Shown here one piece after another: positions 56,379-64,000 of a stretch of 64,000 bases of DNA; the stretch's first letter is position 1, and each line of letters starts with the position of its first letter. The notes below the pieces were generated by a model that was not told where the DNA came from, made no database searches, and worked only from the letters and a program-made list of their open reading frames with translations. This stretch comes from Candidatus Sericytochromatia bacterium (lineage in GTDB: Bacteria > Cyanobacteriota > Sericytochromatia > UBA7694 > JACMQJ01), in the NCBI GenBank assembly GCA_026004035.1, contig BPII01000002.1, positions 157,064-221,063 of the forward strand. Direction: 5' to 3'. Both the position numbers and the translations under genes were made by a program.

Positions 56379-57470
56379 ATGAAAAAGGTAATGATTTCTG
56401 GTTATTATGGATTTGATAATATTGGTGACGATGCTATATTGGAATCTATAATTTTATCATTTAAAAAATATAGAAATGATATAGAATTTGTAGTTTTATC
56501 TTCAAACCCTGAAAAAACAAGTAATCATTTAAATGTAAAAGCAATAAATAGAAATAATTTATTTCTTATAATAAAAGAATTGTTAAATACTAATCTATTT
56601 ATAAGCGGTGGTGGTGGATTATTTCAAGATGTAACAAGTCATTCTAATATTATTTATTATGGTAGTTTAATAAAAATAGCCCAAATATTAGGTGTTAAAA
56701 CAATGATTTATGCACAAGGAATAGGCCCACTCAATAACAATATATCAAGAAAAATATTATCAAATCTTTTTAATAAGACAAACTTAATTACGATAAGAGA
56801 AGAAAATTCTAAAAACGATTTAATAAAAATGGGAGTTAAAAAAATAATAAATATTACTGCTGATCCTGTTCTAACTCTTGATAAAGGTAATTTTAATTTA
56901 AATGATATTATTTTGAATAAAGAAAAAAAAATAATAGGAGTAGCAATAAGACCTTGGAAAGATTGGTATGAAAGACAGTTTAAATCTTTCAGTTCAATTT
57001 TATATCAAATAGCAAAAAAATATAATTATCAAATATTAATTATACCTTTTCAAATCTCTTCTGATTTATGGTTATCAAATGAATTGTATTCTTACTTAAA
57101 TTCAAGGACCTATGGAAATGTTGAAATAAATTTATTAAATAAAGCTTTAACTCCTAGAGAAATGATGTCATTAATATCAAATTTAGATTTTGTTATAGGA
57201 ATGAGACTACATGCTTTAATAATGGCAGCTTCAAATTATATAAATTCTTTAGGTATTGTTTATGATCCAAAAGTAAAGTTTTTTTGTGATTTAGTAGGCT
57301 ATCCATATATAGAAAGCATAAAAAATTTAGATAATATTAAACAAACTTATGAAATTATTGAAAAATCAATAATTAGAAAAGATATAAATAAAAGTGAGTT
57401 TATAAATAATGTAAATAAATTAAAAGAATTAGCTTTAAAAAATACAGAATTAGCATTATCTCTTATTTAA
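56379..57470 (+). CDS. csaB: CsaB-family polysaccharide pyruvyl transferase
   Basis: A 363-residue protein of the polysaccharide pyruvyl transferase family. Signature stretches include ISGYYGFDNIGDDAILESII at the start, LFISGGGGLFQD, KTMIYAQGIGPL, VAIRPW and DFVIGMRLHALIMAA with the conserved His. CsaB adds pyruvate ketal to cell-wall or envelope glycans, the ligand for SLH domains, and an SLH protein is encoded about 4 kb upstream. Intact. It is convergent with the glycosyltransferase-like gene. Confidence 0.9.
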   Translation: MKKVMISGYYGFDNIGDDAILESIILSFKKYRNDIEFVVLSSNPEKTSNHLNVKAINRNNLFLIIKELLNTNLFISGGGGLFQDVTSHSNIIYYGSLIKIAQILGVKTMIYAQGIGPLNNNISRKILSNLFNKTNLITIREENSKNDLIKMGVKKIINITADPVLTLDKGNFNLNDIILNKEKKIIGVAIRPWKDWYERQFKSFSSILYQIAKKYNYQILIIPFQISSDLWLSNELYSYLNSRTYGNVEINLLNKALTPREMMSLISNLDFVIGMRLHALIMAASNYINSLGIVYDPKVKFFCDLVGYPYIESIKNLDNIKQTYEIIEKSIIRKDINKSEFINNVNKLKELALKNTELALSLI

Positions 57471-57471
57471 C

Positions 57472-58551
57472 TTAATAACTTAATTTATTCATTGCTAATT
57501 TAGCAAACTCCTGAGAAATTTTATTTATCATATTAAAGTTTAGGCCTTCTAAAACGTAGTATGAATCACTTCTTTGAAGTTTTATTATTTTATCATAAGT
57601 TTCTAAAACTTCATTATACATTCTGTTTGCATATAAAACTTCACAATATCTTGTTAAAATAGTTAATGAGTTAGGGTAAAAATCAAGTCCTTCTTTTACT
57701 ATAGCAAGAGCTTCTTTATACTTATTTTCTTTTGAATATTTAGCACCTAAAAAAAGGAATGGTTGCATAAATAAAGGAATATTATAAACATCTTTTTTAT
57801 TATATCTTCTTATTTCGTCAAGACAAACAAACATTAAGTCTTCAGCATCTTTTGTATCACCTACATATTTTAAACATATTGCTTGATATATCATATAAGC
57901 TAATCTTTGATTTCTATCTAAAAGCTTTTTATTCAAAGCTATTTTTAGTATTTCTAAAGATTCTTTATACATATCATTATCATCAGAGTATTTTAAATAA
58001 AAATTAACGTTAACAAATAAATTTACAAATTCTATTTTCATTCCTTTAGTTTTTGATATTCTTTGAATATCATCATTTACTGATTCAAAAACTGGACCTT
58101 TAAATTTTATCTCACTTGTCCTTTGCATTAATCTACAAGATAGCAACTCTATTTCTCTATCTTGAAACATTTGAATATCTTTACCTATATAGGCTATAGT
58201 TTTTGGATTTAAAAAATTACTATTGAATAAACTTTTACTTTCATCAGATAAATTTTCATAAGCATTTAAAAACAATAACCATTCTGACGTTGAATATTTA
58301 AAAAATTGATTTTTTACTTCTGAATAATCATAATTCCATTTATATTTATTTATTTTATTTGTATATTTTTGTGCTATTTTCAAAGTTGAATCAGTAGAAC
58401 CGATATCTATAATTATTATCTCTCTAACAAAATCTTTAATACTATTTATGCAATTCTCTATTAAATTTTCATCATTATGGGATAATATACAAGCTGTTAT
58501 ATTAAGTTTATTTTCTTTAGAATAGATTTCTTTTTTATCTAATATTTCCAT
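57472..58551 (-). CDS. GT2-like protein with TPR-like C-terminus, degenerate DxD
   Basis: A 359-residue protein. The N-terminus is a glycosyltransferase family 2 fold: NITACILSHNDENLIENCIN, then REIIIIDIGSTDSTLKIA (Asp49, Asp54). The metal-binding LDADE motif is replaced by LFLNAYENL at residues 94-101, so the acidic DxD is missing. The rest (about 200-350) is a set of TPR-like helices (NQRLAYMIYQAICLKYVGDT, NKYKEALAIVKEGLDFYPNS). Such GT2-TPR chains usually modify surface proteins or glycans; this one may be inactive or have altered metal use. Confidence 0.8.
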   Translation of the reverse strand: MEILDKKEIYSKENKLNITACILSHNDENLIENCINSIKDFVREIIIIDIGSTDSTLKIAQKYTNKINKYKWNYDYSEVKNQFFKYSTSEWLLFLNAYENLSDESKSLFNSNFLNPKTIAYIGKDIQMFQDREIELLSCRLMQRTSEIKFKGPVFESVNDDIQRISKTKGMKIEFVNLFVNVNFYLKYSDDNDMYKESLEILKIALNKKLLDRNQRLAYMIYQAICLKYVGDTKDAEDLMFVCLDEIRRYNKKDVYNIPLFMQPFLFLGAKYSKENKYKEALAIVKEGLDFYPNSLTILTRYCEVLYANRMYNEVLETYDKIIKLQRSDSYYVLEGLNFNMINKISQEFAKLAMNKLSY

Positions 58552-58624
58552 AAAATATTAATAAAATTTTTAAATCAAAAATATTTTCAATTTAAAATTA
58601 TATCATTGGGAGATAGTTTTAAAA

Positions 58625-59059
58625 ATGTATTTATATCTAAAAGCTTTTCACATAATATTTATGGTTACATGGTTTGCAGGATTATTTTACCAATTTAGAT
58701 TGTATGTATATCATGTTGAAAGTAAAGAAGAAATTGTAAGAGAACAACTTAAAATAATGGAAAGAAGATTATATAAATTTACTACACCATTAATGATATT
58801 AAATATTTTATTTGGTTTATCTATAGCATATATTTATACAGATAGTTTTAAAAATCTATTTAACTATCCTTGGCTATATATAAAAATGATTTTAGTCTTT
58901 TTTTTAATAATATACCATTTATATTCTGGTAAAGTTTTGAAAGACTTAAAAGAAGATAAATGTAATCTTACATCAAAACAATGTAGAATAATTAATGAAA
59001 TTCCTGTATTATTTTTATTTTCTATTGTTTTACTAGCAACTTTAAAGCCGAGTTTTTAA
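58625..59059 (+). CDS. hemJ: HemJ-like protoporphyrinogen IX oxidase
   Basis: A 144-residue four-helix membrane protein. The start MYLYLKAFHIIFMVTWFAGL has the conserved His9 and Trp near residue 16 of HemJ. Later motifs are LYVYHVES, RRLYKFTTPLMI, PWLYIKMILVF and YHLYSGKVLK, where His and Lys are expected. HemJ makes protoporphyrin IX for heme in cyanobacteria and alphaproteobacteria. This matches the demand for b- and c-type hemes of the cbb3 oxidase. An ATG start with GGGAG upstream. Confidence 0.9.
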   Translation: MYLYLKAFHIIFMVTWFAGLFYQFRLYVYHVESKEEIVREQLKIMERRLYKFTTPLMILNILFGLSIAYIYTDSFKNLFNYPWLYIKMILVFFLIIYHLYSGKVLKDLKEDKCNLTSKQCRIINEIPVLFLFSIVLLATLKPSF

Positions 59060-59168
59060 TTATAAAGTTACAAAATTATTAAGTAAATAATTAATATGAT
59101 AAAAAGTAAGCTAATATGTTTTATGTTTTTATTATTTTATGATTAATTCTAGAAGAGTTTAATTTTAT

Positions 59169-61531
59169 ATGGAAGAATTTAATTTGGATATTAAAAATAA
59201 AAAACCAAAAGAATTATATATATTACCTTTAAGAGATATAGTAATTTATCCAGGAATGATATTACCTTTGCCAATAGGTAGAGAAAAATCTTTAAAAACA
59301 ATAACAAAAGTTGTAGATGAAGATAAGATGATAGCATTAATACCTCAAAAAAAAGCTAATAAAGAAAATGTAGATAAAAATGATTTATATCAATATGGTA
59401 CATTAGGAATAATTCATAAAGTTTTAAGAGCACCTGATGAAACTATTAGAATAGTAGTCCAAAGTATTAGTAGGATAAAAATAAAAGACTTTATTGAAGA
59501 TAAAGAATATCTTAGAGTAAAAGTAGAATATCCTAAAATTATTAATAAAAATGAATACCAAAATGAGATTAAAGCATTAATAAAAAGTATTATTAACTTA
59601 TTTACAAAAGTAACAAGTATATTAACATTTTTACCTCAAGATGTCTTAATAACAGCTATGAATATAGAAGATCCAGAAAAGTTAGCTTATTATGTAGCAT
59701 CTAACTTACAACTTTCATTAGAAGAACATTATAAAATACTTGAAATATCAGATTTAAAATTAAAACTAGAAAAGTTGGTTGAATTTTTATCAAAAGAAAT
59801 TTACTTTTTAGAATTAGGTAAAAAAAATTCAATTAGAAGTTCAAGATAGCATAGGAAAAAATCAAAAAGAATATTTTCTTAGAGAACAAATAAATGCTAT
59901 AAAAAAAGAATTAGGTGAAGACGATGATAAGACAAGAGAAATTAATGAAATAAAATCTAAATTAAAAAAGTTGAAACTTAATCAAGAAGCAAAAGCTGAA
60001 ATAGAAAGAGAAGTTTCAAGATTAGAAAAAGTTTCAGTTTATTCTTCTGAATACTCTGTAATAAGAACATATATAGACTGGTTTTTGAAATTACCATGGA
60101 ATAATGAGTCAAAAGAAAATTTAGATATTGATAAAGCAAAAGAAATTTTAGATAGAGAACATTACGGACAAGAAAAATTAAAAGAAAGAATAATTGAATA
60201 TTTATCAGCATATAAATTAAAAAAAGAAAAAAAGAAAGATTCAAGTCCAACAATTTTATGTTTTGTTGGTCCTCCAGGAGTTGGTAAAACATCTATTGCT
60301 AAATCTATAGCTACTGCTTTGAATAGAAATTTTGTAAGAATATCTTTAGGTGGTATAAGAGATGAAGCTGAAATAAGAGGTCATCGTAGAACTTATGTAG
60401 GTGCGTTACCCGGAAGGATAATACAAGGATTATCAAGATGTAAAACTAATAATCCTGTATTTGTCCTTGATGAAATTGATAAAATGGGAATAAGTTTTCA
60501 AGGTGATCCAGCAGCAGCACTTTTAGAAGTATTAGATCCAGAGCAGAATAAAGATTTTAGAGATCATTATTTAGATGTTCCTTTTGACCTTAGTAAAATA
60601 TTGTTTATTACCACAGCTAATATATTAGACCCATTACCACCAGCATTAAGAGATAGAATGGAAATAATAGAACTATCAAGTTATACTTTGTATGAAAAGA
60701 TAAATATAGCTGAAAAACATTTAATTCAAAGACAATTAAAAGAATATGATTTTAAAAATAATGAAATTACTTTTACAAGAGAATCAATAGAAGAAATAAT
60801 AACAGGGTATACTAGAGAATCAGGAGTTAGAAATTTAGAAAGAAATATTGCAAATATTTTTAGAAAATCAATAAGAAAATTACAAAAAGAAAATCTAAAA
60901 AATATTTTAGTTGATAAAAATTTAGTAAGAGAATTTTTAAAAAGACCTAAATTTTATCCAGAAAAAGAAATAGAAGAAAGAATGGGCATACCAGGTATAG
61001 CAATAGGCTTATCCTGGACACAAACAGGAGGGGATATTTTATTTATAGAAGCAACAAAAATCAAAGCTAAAAGGAATTTAAAATTAACAGGGCAACTTGG
61101 AGATGTTATGAAAGAATCAGCTCAAACAGCTTTGTCTTATGTTGCATCAAATTATGAACTAATAGGATTTGATCCTACTATAATAGAAAATTCAGAAATT
61201 CACTTACATGTTCCTGAAGGTGCAATACCAAAAGATGGCCCATCAGCAGGTTATAACAATAGCAACAGTTCTTATATCATTATTAACAGGTAAATTAGTT
61301 AAATCATATTTAGCAATGACTGGAGAAATAACTTTGACAGGAAAAGTTTTACCAATAGGAGGAGTAAAAGAAAAAGTATTAGCTGCACATAGAGCAGGAA
61401 TAAAAGAAATAATACTACCGAAAAGAAATCAATCTGATTTAGAAGAAGATGTACCAGAATATATTAGAGAAAATATTAAGTTTTATTTTATATCTGATAT
61501 GAAAGAAGTTCTAAATATCGCTTTTGTTTAA
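59169..61531 (+). pseudogene. lon: Lon protease, two frameshifts
   Basis: Read across frames this is a complete Lon: N-terminal LON domain (LYILPLRDIVIYPGMILPLPIG), the coiled linker (REQINAIKKELGEDDD), Walker A CFVGPPGVGKTS, Walker B VFVLDEIDKM, and the serine protease domain with catalytic Ser in PKDGPSAG and Lys in GGVKEKVLAAHRAG. The frame breaks at 59820-59827 (A8, needs seven) and at about 61248 (GGTTATA, needs GGTATA), both single-base expansions. The second lies just after the catalytic serine, separating it from the catalytic lysine. As in clpX the protein sequence is otherwise well conserved. Confidence 0.92.
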
Positions 61532-62812
61532 TTATACTCTTTCCAATAAGATACTTCCAGACATTGCACCGGCAGCACATACGGATACTAAGCCATACTT
61601 ATAATTTTTTCTCTCCATTTCATTTGAAATAGTATTTATCATTCTTAATCCTGTTGCTGAAAAAGGATGTCCTATTGCTATTGGAACCACCATATATATT
61701 TAATTTTTCTTCAGGTATTGCTCCTACTTTACTCTTGATTTAGTTCATTCATCTACAAAATGTTTCAGAATCTAATAATTTTTGTGTTGCTAAAACTTGA
61801 GATGCAAAATGCCTCATGCATTTCAAATACATCTATGTCAGAAATTTTTAAATTATTTCTTTTCAATATTTTTGGTATAGAATAAGCATTCCCTATTAAC
61901 AAATCCTCTTTGGGATCTATTGCAACATAAGTAAAATCTTTTATATAAACTTTTGGTATACAAATCCTAAGTTCTTTAGCTTTATTTTCAGACATTATTA
62001 AAGTTGTTACAGATGCCCCATCTGTTAATGGACTGGAATTTCCTGCTGTTACACTACCAAATTCTTTGTCAAAAACTGGATTCTAATGATGATAGTTTTT
62101 CTAAATTGGTATCAAATCTCACATTATTATCTGAATTATTTATTACCTCAAATGAATATGGATTTATTATAGTCATAATTTCATTTTTTAGAATATTTTC
62201 TTCTATTGCTCTTTTAGCTTTGATATGACTATTTAAAGCATAAATATCTTGTTCCTCCCTTGAAATATCATATTTTTTTTGCTGTTATTTCAGCATAATC
62301 TCCCATTTGTAAATCCGTTGAGTGTTCTTTTAGTTTAAGAGAGTCCTTAATTGTATTCTTCAAAATGATATAAAGAAATGTTATTTTATCTTTAAAATTC
62401 TTTAATTTTTCAACTAGCATCATATATTTAAAGTTATTGGACATTTGTGATATAGACTCAACTCCACCACATAAAACTATTTTATTTCTATCCTGATGAT
62501 ATACTTTCTATTCCTGATGTAAGCGACTTGTAATCCTGTAGCACATGCTTTACTAACTGTAAAAGCTGGTACATTTTGTAGTTCTAATGAGTAATAGCTA
62601 TTTCTCTTGCAATGTTAGAATAACTGTTATTAAAGAAAACATTGCCCCATATTATTTCATCTATTAAATGCTTTATCTATATTATTTCTATAGATAAACT
62701 CTTTGGCTAAGTATTATTGATAAGTTCTAAAGGTAGATATGTCTTTAAATGCTTTTATATGATTTTATAAAAGGTGTTCTTAAGCCATCTATTATAACAA
62801 CTTTATTCATAA
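61531..62812 (-). pseudogene. Decayed acetyl-CoA acyltransferase (thiolase, FadA/FadI type)
   Basis: The minus strand preserves thiolase pieces in several frames: the start MNKVVIIDGLRTPFIKS, the active-site SKACATGLQ with catalytic Cys, LCGGVESI, FEMHEAFAxx-like VFEMHEAFCISS, and the terminal CAAGAMSGSILLERV with the second catalytic cysteine context. Between them are at least six frameshifts, both insertions and losses, plus internal stops (for example after RTYQ and in the SSG region). This is a true wreck, unlike the milder clpX and lon. Thiolase would serve beta-oxidation or acetoacetyl-CoA cleavage, complementing the HMG-CoA lyase at 20909. Confidence 0.85.
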
Positions 62813-62848
62813 ATTTTTAATTATTTATATAATAGCATAATGAACTAC

Positions 62849-63001
62849 TACACCTTATAGTAAGGTAGAGCTTCCTGCTTCACAGAGTTATTTGAACCAT
62901 CCACAGACATAAGTTTGTTTAGTTCATGCTCTTGTATTAAGATATACAAAAAGTTTTATTCTATCAATATGCAATTCATCTCCATTCTATAGAGGATGGA
63001 G
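62849..63001 (-). mobile_element. IS200/IS605-type (tnpB) remnant with terminal hairpins
   Basis: The minus strand reads LNKLMSVDGSNNSVKQEALP then YYKV and a stop at 62849-62851, the usual C-terminal tail of TnpB proteins. Just past the stop is ACCTTATAGTAAGGT (62853-62867), a perfect hairpin, then the ACTACTAC-GAACT-type end TAGTAGTTCA, typical of IS605-family right ends. A second palindrome, CTCCAT-N10-ATGGAG (62980-63001), lies upstream and is like the other IS1341-type terminal hairpin. The transposase body is gone. The rest of the gap (62813-62848, 63002-63041) shows nothing else. Confidence 0.65.
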
Positions 63002-63041
63002 ACTTCTTGCTAAACATAGTTAAAAAATCTATAATATACTT

Positions 63042-64000
63042 ATGTATTTATATTTAATATTCTATATAAAAGTGAAAGTAAATATATACTTATTCATATT
63101 AATAATTATTTATTGTTTGATTTTTAATATATCAAATTCTTATGCTCAAGAATCATATAGAAACAAAAGTATGATTATTATAGTCAATGGTCAAGATTTA
63201 AATATAATGAGAAATATTTATAATCATTATCACACTGAAATAATTAAATTACAAAGATTTAAAGTTCTTGCTGAACCAGATGAAGAAATTAAATTTTTAT
63301 TATTAAATAATGATAGCAAAGGATTAGATACAAAAGCAATTTTTAAAATAAAAAAATATTCAAGTAATGGATATGTAAATATTATTAATTATAATTACAA
63401 TATGACTTACCAAGAACCTAAAAAAAAAGGTGATAAATTTAATTATATTTTTAACATAAATGCTTTTTCTAAATATTTTGATATAGAAAAACAAATTTTT
63501 ATAAATTCGGCTTCTATAAGTGCATCAGGACAAGCAGAAAGTTATGAAAAAGCTGTTAATTATGCTATTTCAAATCTTGTTAATGAATTAATTCTAACAA
63601 CTAGAGAAGTATTTTCATTTAAAACAAGTGTATTAAAAAGAGATTTCTGGGGTGGCAAAGTAATACTAAATCTAGGTTCTAATCATGGCATTAAAGAAGG
63701 ATTAAGTTTTAAAGTGTATGATAAAAAATGACCCATTGAAAAAAAGAAATAGGATATATAATAGTGGTTTCTGTTACTGAAAATCAATCTGTTGCTATTA
63801 TAAAAGAGGGATTTTGGAGAATTAAGGATAATGATTTAGTAGAAGAATTTGTTAGAGATATAGGAAAAATAGAATTATTCTTAAGCTATGAATATTTAGG
63901 AATAAATGGTAATAGAAGTTCATTATTAAATGATGAGCAAAAAAATAAGTTTCCTGAATTAAATAGAGCTAATTTAATAATACTAAATGGAAGTTTGTAT
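63042..64000 (+). pseudogene. CsgG/FlgT-like secreted protein, frameshifted and cut by window end
   Basis: A secreted protein with a signal peptide ending near NSYAQ (about residue 35). The middle is alpha/beta (YVNIINYNYNMTYQEPKKKG, EKAVNYAISNLVNELILTT). The C-terminal region reads VILNLGSNHGIKEGLSFKVY, the typical strand of FlgT or CsgG-like proteins, where it is followed by a beta-barrel end. The first frame stops at 63729-63731 (TGA); from about 63750 a different frame reads GYIIVVSVTENQSVAIIKEG, then NDLVEEFVRDIGK, the expected continuation. At least one single-base frameshift lies at 63722-63755 in A-rich sequence. The gene runs off the window end. Confidence 0.65.

Overview
This window is a very AT-rich bacterial chromosome segment (roughly a quarter G+C by eye), with tightly packed, frequently overlapping operons on both strands. 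The cell envelope signals point to a diderm. There is an SLH-domain protein with a porin-like C-terminus, a CsaB-type pyruvyl transferase (the enzyme that makes SLH-binding glycans), RlpA, and a full cbb3-type oxidase. HemJ, a system II CcsA, SLH-porin and an OmpR regulator of cyanobacterial flavour together suggest a non-photosynthetic relative of Cyanobacteria (Melainabacteria/Sericytochromatia/Margulisbacteria type). This placement is an inference from gene content, not a phylogeny. Several genes are broken and mobile elements survive only as remnants, which fits genome erosion in a host-restricted lineage or, for some genes, uncorrected homopolymer errors in the assembly.

Layout. 1-9.4 kb: a fibronectin-like repeat protein (cut by the window edge), LipM octanoyltransferase with a phosphodiester glycosidase, an OmpR/histidine kinase pair, enolase, and comEA-comEC (comEC split by one frameshift). 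9.5-14.8 kb: UDP-ManNAc dehydrogenase, an allantoinase-allantoicase pair, and an FHA-GAF-adenylate cyclase. 14.8-15.6 kb: a decayed transposase beside one end of a short repeat family. 15.6-20.3 kb: DUF58, hisS, an MfnF-like hydantoinase-fold protein and ccsA. 20.7-24.3 kb: biotin carrier, HMG-CoA lyase, two sugar-type ABC permeases, yceD and rpmF. 24.3-29.9 kb: a TIR-domain protein preceded by a tiny 41-residue ORF, a secreted triple-repeat protein and an AddA-like helicase-nuclease. 30-37.4 kb: ccoNOQP-ccoGHI with an FNR box upstream; ccoI is frameshifted. 37.7-41 kb: Wzy-like and Wzx-like membrane proteins and a hexapeptide acetyltransferase. 41.2-47.5 kb: rlpA, then a flagellar switch/export operon (fliM-like, an unusual membrane-anchored SpoA protein, fliN, a fliO-fliP fusion, fliQ). 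47.6-52.4 kb: tig-clpP-clpX-SLH porin, the last two frameshifted. 52.4-59.1 kb: maf, a large unknown protein, fmt, csaB, a glycosyltransferase-like TPR protein and hemJ. 59.2-64 kb: lon (two frameshifts), a heavily decayed thiolase, an IS200/IS605 tnpB remnant, and a broken CsgG/FlgT-like secreted protein running off the end.

Across the window sits a family of about 140-bp repeats with imperfect inverted ends beginning GRCACTGG. There are five recognisable copies, two in tandem, plus one end fragment abutting the decayed transposase. It looks like a MITE.

The most unusual items are the membrane-anchored SpoA protein in the flagellar operon, the TIR-domain gene cluster, and the repeated pattern of single-base homopolymer expansions breaking clpX, lon and the SLH gene while their codons otherwise look conserved.
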